From Bryobacterales bacterium (lineage in GTDB: Bacteria > Acidobacteriota > Terriglobia > Bryobacterales > Bryobacteraceae): a stretch of 17,904 nt of DNA. The DNA is taken from the NCBI GenBank assembly GCA_003132865.1, contig PKYZ01000235.1, forward strand, positions 1,029 through 18,932, read 5' to 3'. The translations under genes were made by a program, and so were the position numbers. The notes under the pieces are model-generated. The model ran no database searches. It had not been told where the DNA came from and saw nothing but the letters and a program-made list of their open reading frames with translations. How positions within the stretch are numbered: the stretch's first letter is position 1; the number at the start of each line of letters is the position of its first letter. Below are positions 7,120 to 15,285 of this stretch, in pieces.

Positions 7120-8033
7120 CCGGCGGCGAGATCGAAATCCTGGAAGCCATCCGCCGCCGGGCCCATTTGCCAGTGGGACGCGGCCTGGCGCTGGGCATCG
7201 GCGACGATTGCGCCATTTACCGCCCGCGCGGCGCGCGGGAAGATCTGCTGTTCACCACCGATCTGCTGGTGGAAGACGTGCATTTCCGCCACGAAACGCA
7301 TCCTCCCGAGGCGCTGGGCCACAAGGCGCTGGCGCGCGGATTAAGCGATATCGCCGCCATGGGAGGCGTGCCGCGTTTCTGCCTGCTTTCGCTCGCCGCC
7401 GGCCGACGCGCGGACCGGAGCTGGATCGATCGTTTCTATGACGGATTGTTGCGTCTGGCGCGCATCAGTGGGGCGCCGCTGGCGGGCGGCGATCTGGCGC
7501 GCGCGGCCAAAACGGCCTGCGATATCGTGGTTTGCGGGGCGGTTCCGCGGTCGAGCGCGCTGCGGCGCGATAGCGCCCGCGCTGGCGATGCGATCTACGT
7601 TTCCGGGCGGCTCGGCGGGTCCGCTCTGGGTCTCGAAAGGAAAGCGGGCAAAGCGTGGTTGCGGCATCTGCGCCCGCAGCCCCGGCTCGCACTGGGCGTC
7701 TTCCTGCGGGAGCGCATCGGCGCATCGGCCGCGATGGATTTAAGCGACGGAATTTCGTTGGACTTGCGCCGCATGGCGCTGGCTTCTGGCCTTGAGGCCG
7801 CCATCGAGCCGCCGCCCCGATTTCCAGGCGCCAGTGCGGAGCAGGCTCTTCACGGCGGGGAAGATTACGAGCTGCTATTCACCGTGCGGCCGCGCGTTAA
7901 GGTGCCCGCGCGCTTTGGAAGCATTCCGCTGACCCGCATCGGCGTCATGCGCCGCGGCCAGGCGGGCGCTGTATATCTATCCGGCAAACCGCTGCCGGCG
8001 CTGGGCTACGACCACTTCCGAGGTTCCCGATGA
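7110..8033 (+). CDS. thiL: Thiamine-monophosphate kinase
   Basis: Phosphorylates thiamine monophosphate with ATP to give thiamine diphosphate, the last step of cofactor synthesis, in the cytoplasm. 307 aa, slightly short of the usual 320-350. ThiL motifs in order: GIGDDCAIY (29-37, ATP/Mg), TTDLLVEDVHF (49-59), LSDIAAMGG (78-86), GGDLARA (126-132), AMDLSDGISLDL (about 208-219) and GGEDYELLF (about 250-258). Start ATG 7110 gives the family-typical N-terminus, but its G-rich stretch (7103-7108) is only one base away, a poor spacing, whereas an overlapping 8-codon ORF has a good site. A -10-like TATAAA at 7069-7074 would put the start of the RNA near 7081. No TPP riboswitch (CUGAGA / GCGAAGGGA blocks) is seen in the short leader. 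The TGA overlaps the ATG of the methyltransferase gene. Confidence 0.95.
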   Translation: MSLTGGEIEILEAIRRRAHLPVGRGLALGIGDDCAIYRPRGAREDLLFTTDLLVEDVHFRHETHPPEALGHKALARGLSDIAAMGGVPRFCLLSLAAGRRADRSWIDRFYDGLLRLARISGAPLAGGDLARAAKTACDIVVCGAVPRSSALRRDSARAGDAIYVSGRLGGSALGLERKAGKAWLRHLRPQPRLALGVFLRERIGASAAMDLSDGISLDLRRMALASGLEAAIEPPPRFPGASAEQALHGGEDYELLFTVRPRVKVPARFGSIPLTRIGVMRRGQAGAVYLSGKPLPALGYDHFRGSR

Positions 8034-9082
8034 ACGTTCCCGATCCGGCCCCCAATCCAGCCCCCGATCCAGCCCCCATAATGGAATTGATCGACGCCTT
8101 CCGCCGCTCGAAGACCATGTTCGCGGCTGTCTCGATGGGCGTGTTCGAGGCGCTCGACGAAGGCCCCGCGGACGCGTCCAGCCTGGCCGCGCGCCTGCTG
8201 GGACCCGCCGCCGGCGCCGGCCCGCTCGAGCGCCTGCTGGATGCGTGCGTGGGAATGGGGCTGCTCGACAAGCGGGACGGAGCTTACGCCAACCAGCCTG
8301 TCGCCGAAACTTACCTGTGCGACCATAGCCCGCTCTCGCTAACCGGCTACGTGCTCTATTCCAATGAGGCGCTGTTCCCCATGTGGACGCACTTGGAGGA
8401 TGCCATCCGCGAAGGCACGCATCGCTGGACGCAAACCTTCGGCTGGCACGGATCCCTGTTCGACCACTTCTTCAAGACCGACGAGCGGCGGCGCAGTTTT
8501 CTGCGCGGGATGCACGGTTTTGGACAGTTGAGCTCCGCGCCGGTGGCGGCGGCTTTCGATCTCGCGCGGTTCCGGCGCATGGCGGACCTGGGTGGCGCGA
8601 CGGGGCATCTGGCCATTGCCGCCTGCGAAAGGTATCCGCAACTGCGCGCGGCGGTCTTCGACCTTCCCCTGGTAATCGCGATGGCGCGGGATTACGTGGC
8701 CGCCTCTACGGCGCGGGACCGTATCGAGCCGATCGCCGGAGATTTCTTCCGCGACGATCTGCCGGCGGCCGATCTGTATTCTCTCGGCCGCATCCTGCAC
8801 GATTGGCCGGAGGACCGCATCCGGCTGCTGCTATCGAAGATCTACGAAGCGCTGCCGGCGGGAGGCGCGCTACTGGTCGCCGAGAAGTTGTTGGACGAGG
8901 ACAAATCGGGACCCACGTCCGTGCACATGCAATCGCTCAACATGCTGGTCTGCACGGAGGGCCGGGAGCGCACGCTGACCGAATATGCAGCGCTGCTGCG
9001 CGAGGCCGGCTTCGCCTCCGTGGAGGGCCGCCGCACCGGCGCGGTGCTGGATGCGGTGCTGGCCACTAAGGCGGGTCCCTGA
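8030..9082 (+). CDS. SAM-dependent O-methyltransferase (Methyltransf_2 / acetylserotonin-OMT-like)
   Basis: 350 aa. Transfers methyl from S-adenosylmethionine to a hydroxyl of an unidentified small molecule. The N-terminal part (about 18-110) has the helical/winged-helix dimerisation layout of the family (RRSKTMFAAVSMGVFEAL; LLDACVGMGLLDKRDGAY). The Rossmann domain has motif I DLGGATGH (186-193), DLP (211-213), GDFF (237-240) and LHDWPEDR (256-263), where His257 is in the place of the catalytic base. The ATG overlaps the thiL stop (ATGA), so the two are translationally coupled. An alternative start at ATG 8081 would remove the repetitive PDPAPNPAPDPAP head and keep the whole fold. Plant and bacterial homologues act on phenolics, carotenoids or antibiotics; nothing here fixes the substrate. 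Confidence 0.88.
   Translation: MNVPDPAPNPAPDPAPIMELIDAFRRSKTMFAAVSMGVFEALDEGPADASSLAARLLGPAAGAGPLERLLDACVGMGLLDKRDGAYANQPVAETYLCDHSPLSLTGYVLYSNEALFPMWTHLEDAIREGTHRWTQTFGWHGSLFDHFFKTDERRRSFLRGMHGFGQLSSAPVAAAFDLARFRRMADLGGATGHLAIAACERYPQLRAAVFDLPLVIAMARDYVAASTARDRIEPIAGDFFRDDLPAADLYSLGRILHDWPEDRIRLLLSKIYEALPAGGALLVAEKLLDEDKSGPTSVHMQSLNMLVCTEGRERTLTEYAALLREAGFASVEGRRTGAVLDAVLATKAGP
8042..8077 (+). repeat. Three 12-bp tandem repeats encoding (D/N)PAP at the methyltransferase N-terminus
   Basis: Units 8042-8053, 8054-8065 and 8066-8077 follow gatccagccccc with two substitutions and encode DPAP-NPAP-DPAP. They lie between the ATGA start at 8030 and an in-frame ATG at 8081. Confidence 0.9.
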
Positions 9083-9202
9083 GGCCGATTCTTCGCCGTA
9101 TGTTCGCCACGACGACGGTACTGGTAACCATCCGGCGGCCAATCGCATCACATTAAGTAGCTCTGGTGCAGTACGTCCGGATTTCGATCAGGAACTTCTT
9201 TC

Positions 9203-10030
9203 ATGCCATTATGCTTCCGCCTTCCAAGGCGTCTCGTGACCGGTTTCTGTGTTTTGGCCCTGGCAGCGCTGATGCCCGCGTGTGCGCAGTCCCAGGATGG
9301 CTCCAGCACCAGTACGCCGGCCGGCTCCGGCGGCGCCCCGCCGATACTCCCCGCCCCGAATCCGCCGGGTGCTGCCAATAGCCCCCAACCGGAGAAGCAA
9401 GACAAGCGCGTCTTCGGAGTCTTTCCAAACTACCGGACCACTGACGGCAACGTGCCGTTTCAGCCGATTACCAGCAGGCAGAAGCTCGCCATCGGCTTGA
9501 AGGACTCGTTCGATTGGCCCGTTTATCCGGTGTCGGGAGCCTTCGCGCTCCTCTACCAACTCGAAAACCAAAACCCGTCGTTCGGGCAGGGCATGAAGGG
9601 TTACGCGCGGCGATACGGCACGGCTCTGGGCGACCAGGTCATCGGCAACATGATGACGGAGAGCATCATGCCGAGCCTGTTCCACCAGGATCCGCGCTAT
9701 TTCCGGATCGGCAGCCGCCGTGGCGGCGTGCTGTACCGGGCGGGATACGCGGCGTCGCGTATTTTCATCAGCCGCACCGATAGCGGCGGCGAGCAATTCA
9801 ATTACTCGGAATGGCTGGGGAATGCCTCGGCCGTCGCTATATCGAACGCCTACTATCCGGACACGCGCACCGCGTCCGACAACATCGAAAGGCTGGGGAT
9901 TGCCTGCGCCACGGACGCCTTCTCGCAAGTCATGAAGGAATTCTGGCCGGATGTGAAACGCAAACTCTTCCACCGGCACGAGACCGATACGCAGCCCCTA
10001 CTCAGCGAATCGCACCCTGTCACTCGCTAA
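9203..10030 (+). CDS. Exported acidobacterial protein of unknown function
   Basis: 275 aa with a signal peptide (basic MPLCFRLPRRL then a hydrophobic core, likely cut after ACA at 26-28). The residues before Cys27 (LMPA) do not make a canonical lipobox, so a lipoprotein is less likely. A Ser/Gly/Pro-rich low-complexity stretch (31-65) precedes the conserved part: RVFGVFPNYRTTDG (69-82), SRQKLAIGLKDSFDW (92-106), then about 140-200 ESIMPSLFHQDPRYFR, RAGYAASRIFISRTDSGG and FNYSEWLGN. Similar proteins, as far as I recall, are frequent and uncharacterised in Acidobacteria. Start ATG 9203 has AGGAA at 9188-9192. It lies 120 bases after the methyltransferase with no terminator between them, so it could be read through but probably has its own promoter. 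Confidence 0.75.
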   Translation: MPLCFRLPRRLVTGFCVLALAALMPACAQSQDGSSTSTPAGSGGAPPILPAPNPPGAANSPQPEKQDKRVFGVFPNYRTTDGNVPFQPITSRQKLAIGLKDSFDWPVYPVSGAFALLYQLENQNPSFGQGMKGYARRYGTALGDQVIGNMMTESIMPSLFHQDPRYFRIGSRRGGVLYRAGYAASRIFISRTDSGGEQFNYSEWLGNASAVAISNAYYPDTRTASDNIERLGIACATDAFSQVMKEFWPDVKRKLFHRHETDTQPLLSESHPVTR

Positions 10031-10104
10031 GCGGGGACGCGACGGGCCGCCGCATGGCCTCTTTTGAGTCCCGGGCACCGCTCTTGTAGCCTTCGGGAGA
10101 ACGG

Positions 10105-10602
10105 TTAGCCCACGCGCGCCAGTCCGTTGGGGCGCGAGAAGGCATAGATGCCGTACCAGACAGTCTGATCCTCAGGCTGCATTTCCACTGTAAACCGCTC
10201 CTCGCCGGTTTCTGCATGTTCCGTCAAGGCCCCGTATGCGAAGCCGTAGCGCAACGGCGCGCCGCGATCGTCCACGACGTAGGCCACGCGGGACGCATTC
10301 AATGACCAGAATCCGTAGTGCTGGGCAACGACGGCAACGGTCGATCCCACTCGAATCGGCGTGTCCGGCCAGCAGAGGTGAATCCAGCCAGTGTCGAACA
10401 TTTTCCACTGCCGCAGGGCTTCCACCGCCCGCGCAAAGACCGCCGCTCCCCGCCCTAATTGGATGCGATTGCGATCGACCGTATAGCCGTGCGGCGCCCG
10501 CTCCCTGGTAGCCCCTTGCTCCGGATAAGAAAATGGCTGGCCGCGCTGAGACTCGATGAATGCGTAAATCCGGTCTCGAGACGGCTTGGTCAACAGAAGC
10601 AC
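10105..10602 (-). CDS. DUF1990 (UPF0548) family protein
   Basis: 165 aa, matching the usual length of this family, whose function is unknown. Typical features are the FLL-type start (LLLTKPSRDRIYAFIESQ), FSYPEQGAT (24-32), the HGYTVDRNRIQLGRG stretch (38-52), RAVEALRQWKMFDTGW (58-73) and the C-terminal GALTEHAETGEERFTVE. The start GTG 10602 gives the family N-terminus but has no clear Shine-Dalgarno. It converges on the 9203 gene, 74 bases apart. No signal peptide or membrane helix, so cytoplasmic. Confidence 0.85.
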   Translation of the reverse strand: MLLLTKPSRDRIYAFIESQRGQPFSYPEQGATRERAPHGYTVDRNRIQLGRGAAVFARAVEALRQWKMFDTGWIHLCWPDTPIRVGSTVAVVAQHYGFWSLNASRVAYVVDDRGAPLRYGFAYGALTEHAETGEERFTVEMQPEDQTVWYGIYAFSRPNGLARVG

Positions 10603-11081
10603 GTTACGATTCTTGCACGGCGTTCAGGGGGATTCTCGTATAGGCGGGATGGTGGCGATAACGTCGATGCGCTCGGCGGTCAGTCCGGGCGGTGCCAGAC
10701 CGTTCGAGGATGTCCGTGATTCGTTCCCGACCCCGCCCCACAGCCATGGAATATCCGCGCGGCAAGATTTTGGGTACGGGAAGATACAAGCCTTCGAGAT
10801 CGCGCCGTTCGGTCTGGCTGGCGTGAGCATCACACCTTGCCCGCCAGTGCTGTCCCAGGGCGCACACACCCATCGTCTACGCCTTCCTCCGGAACCTGTC
10901 CGAGTTGTAGGTCATGGATGGCTGGCGGTGGGGTGCGAGCCACAACCAGATTGTGTTAGACAGCCCGGCAAATCCTTTTGTTGTAATTGTTTACCTGTAT
11001 AGAAAGAAGTTAGCCTTCCATCCATTGACAATTAGTAACTATTAGACGGAAGATCTCTGTATTTGGTGAGGAGTCTTTTCA
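10603..11081. other. Stretch with no convincing gene; AT-rich in its second half
   Basis: 479 bases. From 10603 to about 10900 the base composition is coding-like and two overlapping minus-strand frames of 80-90 codons run through it, but neither resembles a known family and neither has a ribosome-binding site; it may be a decayed gene upstream of the DUF1990 gene. From about 10950 the sequence turns distinctly AT-rich, with TTGACA at 11025-11030 but no good -10 at proper spacing. It probably contains promoter sequence for the genes to the right. Confidence 0.4.
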
Positions 11082-11369
11082 ATGCTTGGCGGTCTTTTCA
11101 CACTTGTTTCACTTTCGCAGCTAGTGTTGTTTGTCACACTCGCTACGATGATCAGCGTGAATTCTTTCGGACAGGCTATGTGGCGGCACGCACGGCCACA
11201 GCATCCGCCCTCGAAGGGTCTGCTTAATCCCGATTGTCGGACCCCTCTGGCGGCGTACTACCAAGATTGGAATGGCAGACTTGTAGGTATTCTTTGCAAA
11301 TCATTGCTAACGAACGGACAGGCCGGCCGTCCAAGATGGTTACTCAGGTGCTTCGATATCGCTGCTTAG
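11082..11369 (+). CDS. Possible small exported protein, 95 aa, unrecognised
   Basis: ATG 11082 follows GAGGAG (11068-11073) with an 8-base gap. The first 30 residues look like a signal peptide (LFTLVSLSQLVLFVTLATM, then NSFGQA as a possible cleavage site). The remaining 65 residues match nothing I know and contain three Cys. The gene lies in a patch much richer in A+T than its neighbours, and its TAG (11367-11369) overlaps the Shine-Dalgarno of a 10-codon ORF ahead of the TonB receptor. It may be a real small secreted protein, a decayed 5' gene fragment or chance. Confidence 0.3.
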   Translation: MLGGLFTLVSLSQLVLFVTLATMISVNSFGQAMWRHARPQHPPSKGLLNPDCRTPLAAYYQDWNGRLVGILCKSLLTNGQAGRPRWLLRCFDIAA

Positions 11370-11378
11370 GAGGGGGAA

Positions 11379-11411
11379 ATGTCTTGCTCTTACAACTCTA
11401 ATAACTGTTAA
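11379..11411 (+). CDS. Ten-codon mini-ORF (MSCSYNSNNC) ahead of the TonB receptor gene
   Basis: AGGAGG at 11368-11373 lies 5 bases from ATG 11379; the frame reads MSCSYNSNNC and ends at TAA 11409-11411, 70 bases before the receptor start. It has one of the strongest ribosome-binding sites in the window. It could be a leader peptide; Ser, Asn and Cys dominate it. Unproven. Confidence 0.3.
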   Translation: MSCSYNSNNC

Positions 11412-11481
11412 TATGTCCCCTTTCTTCATGTGTGCTGCACTACTAAAATTCGTTCAGAGGAGACTTCCGAGGAGAGAAAAT

Positions 11482-14400
11482 ATGAAGCTAACGACAAGAC
11501 TGCTCGCAGTTGCTTTGGCCGCTTTGCTGGGCATTGCGTGCCTGCCGGGATTCGCGCAGTTGGTCAGCGGCAACCTTACGGGCACGGTTTACGACGCCAG
11601 TGGAGCCACCGTGCCGAACGCGACAGTGGTCGCGCACAACGATGCCACCGGCGTCGATACCACAACCACCTCGCTGTCCGCGGGGGAATACCGCATCGTT
11701 AACCTGCCCGCTGGGATGTACACCATCGTGGTGATGGCCGGGGGCTTTTCGAAGGCAGAGATCAAGGGCGTGCAGATCGAACTGAACGTCACGGCTACTG
11801 CCAACGTTACCTTGCAGGTTGGCAAGAGCGTGGAGACGGTGGAAGTCAGCGCCAATGCGGTGGCCATCGATACGACCACGGCGCAGCTTCAAAACACTTT
11901 CGAGTCCCAGCAGATGATGGATCTCCCCAACGCGTCCAGTGGTTCGGGCGTGATTAATCTGTCGCTGCTGGCGCCGGGAGTGGCGACCAGCGGTGGCGTC
12001 GGCGTAGGCACCGGTCCGAGCGTCGGCGGCCAGCGCCCGCGCAACAACAACTTCACGATCGAGGGCATCGACAACAACAACGGCGGCGTCACGGGTCCCT
12101 TGGTGGGCGTTCCCAACGATGCCGTAGCGGAATTCACCTTTCTGCAGAATCAGTTCAGCGCGGACTTCGGCCACTCCTCGGGCGGCCAGTTCAACCAAGT
12201 GGTGAAGAGCGGCACCAACCAGTTTCACGGCTCGGCTTACGAATATCTTTTTAACCGGAACCTGAACGCCGCGGATAATCTGAATTTCGTGCAGGGCATC
12301 CCGCTGCATCCGCGGTTCGACGACAACCGCTTCGGGGGCACCTTCGGCGGCCCGATCAAGAAAAACAAGCTATTCTTTTTTGTCAACTACGAGTACAACC
12401 CGATTGGCACCATAGGCGCCAGCGGAACGGTTTGCGCTCCAACCGCCAGCGGCTACGGCACTCTGGCTGGAATCTCCGGGATCAACCAGACCAACCTGAG
12501 CGAGTTGAAGAAGTATCTGGGCACGGCTTCGGCGGCATCTTCGCCCGCAGCCTGCGGCGACAGCGCCTATCCCTCCGTGGGGTCTGGAAATGAGAGCCTC
12601 GGAAATCAGACGGCAAGCGCCGTACCTGTGGAAGTCGGATTGGTCCCGGTAACGGCGCCCGCCTACACCAACACCGACGCCGCCGTGGCCTCCGTGGACT
12701 ACAACATTTCGGACAAGGACTCTCTCCGGGGCCGCTTCATTCTGAACCGCACGGGCCTCATCGACTCGACCGGCTTTCCCGCGGTCTTCTATCAAATCAG
12801 GCCCGTCAACACCTACCTCGCGACTTTCTCGGAGTTTCACACTTTTACTCCCGCTCTGGTGAACGAGTTCCGGCTAGGCTACAACCGCCTGTCCAGCAAC
12901 ACTCCGGCCGGCAACGTTCAATTCCCGGGACTGGATGCGTTCCCGAACATCGATATCTTCGAACTCGGCGGCGTGAATAACACATTCGGTCCCGATCCGA
13001 ACGCGCCGCAAAGCACCGTTCAGAACCAATACCAGTTGACCGACAACGTCTCCTGGACCAAGGGCGCACACACCCTGAAATTCGGCTTCGACGGCTGGAA
13101 GCAGATCTCGCCGCAAACCTTCACACAGCGGTCCCGGGGCGACTACGAATGGAGCTATCTCTCGGACTACCTGTTCGACTACAATCCCGATTTCCTCGCG
13201 CAGCGCTCGCTGGGTGGGTCGAAGTATTACGGCGACCGGGTTTTTACAGGCTTTTTCGCCAACGATAGCTGGAAGCTGGAGCCGAATTTCACGGTCAATA
13301 TTGGCCTGCGGTACGAATACCAGACGGTCCCCTACGGCGAACGGCAGCAGACCAGAAACGCGATTTCCGACGTTCCCGGTTTGATCACCTTCGGCGAACC
13401 GCAACCGCAGAAGAACGCGATTATGCCGCGCATCGGCATCGCGTACTCTCCAGGCACCAGCGGCAGGACCTCCATTCGCGCCGGTTTTGGGCTGTTTTAC
13501 GATGTGCTTTACGACAACCAAGGGCTGCTCACTCTTCCGCCGCAGGCCACCACCACAGTGGACGTAACCGGGCTGGATCAGGGCAACTTCCTGGCCAACG
13601 GCGGCATTGCACCGACCGCACAGGGTGCGACCCTCACCCAAGCCGAGGCTCGTGCTGGTACTGGTGGCTACGTCTCAAACCAGATCCGGCCAGAGACGGC
13701 CTCTTGGAATATTGGCATCCAGCATGTATTTCACGGAGACTACACCTTTGAGAGCCGCTATGTGGGCACCCACAGCGTACACCTGTCGGTGCAAGACCAG
13801 TTGAACCGCCAGGCGGTTGTCAATTCCTCCAACGCTCTGCCGCTGTACATGACCGCGCCCAGCCAAGCCACCTTGGACGGCCTGACCAACACGCTTTCCG
13901 CTTTGACAACCGCTTACAATGCCCAGGGCGACATCGTTCCCGGCTACCTGGCCGCCGGCTTCACCGGTATCATCACCTCCTACCAGCCCTGGGGCAATTC
14001 CATTTATCACGGCTGGGCGAACTCCTTGACTCGCCGTTTCTCCAATGGCTTGCAGTTCATCGGAGCCTACACCTGGAGCCACGCGATCGACGATTCCACG
14101 GCCGACGTGTTCAGCACCTATCTGACGCCCCGCCGTCCGGAAGATTCACGCAACCTCGCGTTGGACCGCTCTTCTTCCGCGCTCGATCATCGCCAGCGCG
14201 TCACGTTCGAGACGCTTTATGATCTGCCGTTCTTCAAGCACTCGAGTTGGTTCATGAAGAACATCGTGGGCAACTGGGAATTTGCTCCTATTTACACCTA
14301 CCAGAGCGGTACCTTGGTGGATGTCCAGAGTGGAGTCGACTCCAATCTCAATGGCGATTCCGCGGGCGACCGCGCGTACATCAACCCGAGCGGAACGGAG

Positions 14401-14805
14401 AACGTGGGGTCTGGGGTGACGGCCCTAAAGAACAGCGCTGGTGACACAGTGGCTTACCTGGCCAACAACTCGAACGCCCGCTACATCGAGGCTCCCAAGG
14501 GCGTGTTGGGCAACGGTGGCCGGAACACCGCGCAACTTCCCCCCATCGACGATGTGGACATGACGATGGCCAAGAGCTTCAACTTCACCGAAGGTAAGAA
14601 GCTTCAGTTTTCGGCCCGGTTCTTCAACATTTTCAACCATCCGCAGTATGTTGGGGGCAACGTCAGCGACGTAGCGCCGTTCCCGCAGACCGCCGGCGCG
14701 GTGCATACGTTCCTGGAGCCGCAGTCGGGAATCTTCCTGCAGCCGTCGCAGGCGTTCTCAAGCAACCCGCGCACCATACAACTCGCGCTCAAGTTCATCT
14801 TCTGA
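11482..14805 (+). CDS. TonB-dependent receptor with carboxypeptidase-regulatory-like domain (Oar-like)
   Basis: Outer-membrane beta-barrel transporter/adhesin type, 1107 aa. Start ATG 11482 (MKLTTRLL) has AGGAG at 11470-11474, 7 bases away, and begins a clean signal peptide ending near GFAQ (26); an in-frame ATG at 11413 lacks a ribosome site and would add 23 basic residues. Residues about 30-115 are a CarboxypepD_reg-like fold (SGNLTGTVYDASGATVPNAT, YRIVNLPAGMYTIVVMAGGF). A plug domain follows (about 120-250: NNNFTIEGIDNNNGG, QNQFSADFGHSSGGQFNQVV), then a large barrel to the end, with LKFGFDGWKQ, NIGLRYEYQ, LQFSARFFNIFNHPQYVG and a terminal Phe (LALKFIF) as in outer-membrane proteins. Acidobacteria carry many such receptors, often linked to polysaccharide or peptide uptake; no neighbour reveals the ligand. 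A terminator follows. Confidence 0.93.
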   Translation: MKLTTRLLAVALAALLGIACLPGFAQLVSGNLTGTVYDASGATVPNATVVAHNDATGVDTTTTSLSAGEYRIVNLPAGMYTIVVMAGGFSKAEIKGVQIELNVTATANVTLQVGKSVETVEVSANAVAIDTTTAQLQNTFESQQMMDLPNASSGSGVINLSLLAPGVATSGGVGVGTGPSVGGQRPRNNNFTIEGIDNNNGGVTGPLVGVPNDAVAEFTFLQNQFSADFGHSSGGQFNQVVKSGTNQFHGSAYEYLFNRNLNAADNLNFVQGIPLHPRFDDNRFGGTFGGPIKKNKLFFFVNYEYNPIGTIGASGTVCAPTASGYGTLAGISGINQTNLSELKKYLGTASAASSPAACGDSAYPSVGSGNESLGNQTASAVPVEVGLVPVTAPAYTNTDAAVASVDYNISDKDSLRGRFILNRTGLIDSTGFPAVFYQIRPVNTYLATFSEFHTFTPALVNEFRLGYNRLSSNTPAGNVQFPGLDAFPNIDIFELGGVNNTFGPDPNAPQSTVQNQYQLTDNVSWTKGAHTLKFGFDGWKQISPQTFTQRSRGDYEWSYLSDYLFDYNPDFLAQRSLGGSKYYGDRVFTGFFANDSWKLEPNFTVNIGLRYEYQTVPYGERQQTRNAISDVPGLITFGEPQPQKNAIMPRIGIAYSPGTSGRTSIRAGFGLFYDVLYDNQGLLTLPPQATTTVDVTGLDQGNFLANGGIAPTAQGATLTQAEARAGTGGYVSNQIRPETASWNIGIQHVFHGDYTFESRYVGTHSVHLSVQDQLNRQAVVNSSNALPLYMTAPSQATLDGLTNTLSALTTAYNAQGDIVPGYLAAGFTGIITSYQPWGNSIYHGWANSLTRRFSNGLQFIGAYTWSHAIDDSTADVFSTYLTPRRPEDSRNLALDRSSSALDHRQRVTFETLYDLPFFKHSSWFMKNIVGNWEFAPIYTYQSGTLVDVQSGVDSNLNGDSAGDRAYINPSGTENVGSGVTALKNSAGDTVAYLANNSNARYIEAPKGVLGNGGRNTAQLPPIDDVDMTMAKSFNFTEGKKLQFSARFFNIFNHPQYVGGNVSDVAPFPQTAGAVHTFLEPQSGIFLQPSQAFSSNPRTIQLALKFIF

Positions 14806-14838
14806 CGAAGCTGCGCGCAGAGTGGCTTGCATTTCAGG

Positions 14839-14867
14839 GGGGAGCCTTGGGGCTTCCCTTTTTTGTT
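14839..14867 (+). terminator. Intrinsic terminator after the TonB receptor gene
   Basis: GGGGAGCC (14839-14846), loop TTGG, GGCTTCCC (14851-14858): an 8-bp stem with one G-U pair, followed by TTTTTTGTTT. It lies 33 bases past the receptor stop. Confidence 0.88.
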
Positions 14868-14893
14868 TGGGCAGGGTGACTATCCACCCACCG

Positions 14894-15232
14894 TCATTTC
14901 CCGATGCCGGCGATCAACTTCGACTTCCGTTCCTCCAACTGGGCAATCTGGATCTTCAGCCGCTTCAGTTCGCGATTGACGCGCGCCAGTTCCGTTTTCG
15001 CCTGCCGATCCTTCAGATGGCTGTTCCCGTACTTCTTAATGACCAGCGCTTCCACTTCACGCCGAAGAAGCCGCAGCCAAGGGTTCCCGTGCATCGAGGC
15101 AACCCGGTATTGCAGCGTGCCAGCCTGCGCCGCAGCGTGGATCTCTTCCTGCGTCAGCCCAAACTCCTCCCGCGCCGACTTGTCGCTGAGGGGCGCTCCC
15201 TTGCACGTCCATTCTGAATCTTGGTCGTCCAT
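14894..15232 (-). CDS. Small conserved protein with MerR-like head and coiled-coil tail
   Basis: 112 aa, cytoplasmic, no named function. Residues about 14-66 (PLSDKSAREEFGLTQEEIHA, GTLQYRVASMHGNPWLRLLR, REVEALV) have the rhythm of a MerR/excisionase-type winged helix: an LTQEEI helix, a short wing and an RREVEALV helix. Residues about 74-110 (KDRQAKTELARVNRELKRLK followed by IQIAQLEERKSKLI) form a likely coiled coil for dimerisation. I recall similar stand-alone proteins in other bacteria but cannot name the family. Start ATG 15232; a weak purine-rich stretch lies upstream. It is divergent from the toxin-antitoxin locus, 80 bases away. A DNA-binding role is inference. Confidence 0.7.
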   Translation of the reverse strand: MDDQDSEWTCKGAPLSDKSAREEFGLTQEEIHAAAQAGTLQYRVASMHGNPWLRLLRREVEALVIKKYGNSHLKDRQAKTELARVNRELKRLKIQIAQLEERKSKLIAGIGK

Positions 15233-15285
15233 ACGTCCGATTCTATACCGTCTCTTCCGCTCCCCGTCTTCCGCCTTTCAGATGC

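Noticed and set aside
9260..9290. Lipoprotein signal in the 9203 protein
   Set aside because: The residues before the Cys (LMPA) do not fit the lipobox; a signal peptidase I site ACA/Q fits better.
10031..10104. Terminator between the convergent 9203 and DUF1990 genes
   Set aside because: Only short imperfect pairings (for example around cccgg/cttcggg) and no T-run on either strand.
10604..10873. Two overlapping minus-strand frames (about 89 and 81 codons) upstream of the DUF1990 gene
   Set aside because: Neither matches a family I recognise, neither has a ribosome-binding site, and the reading is split between frames; kept only as a possibly decayed region.
11413..11481. Earlier in-frame ATG for the TonB receptor
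   Set aside because: No Shine-Dalgarno, and it would add 23 basic residues before a normal signal peptide; ATG 11482 has a well-placed AGGAG.
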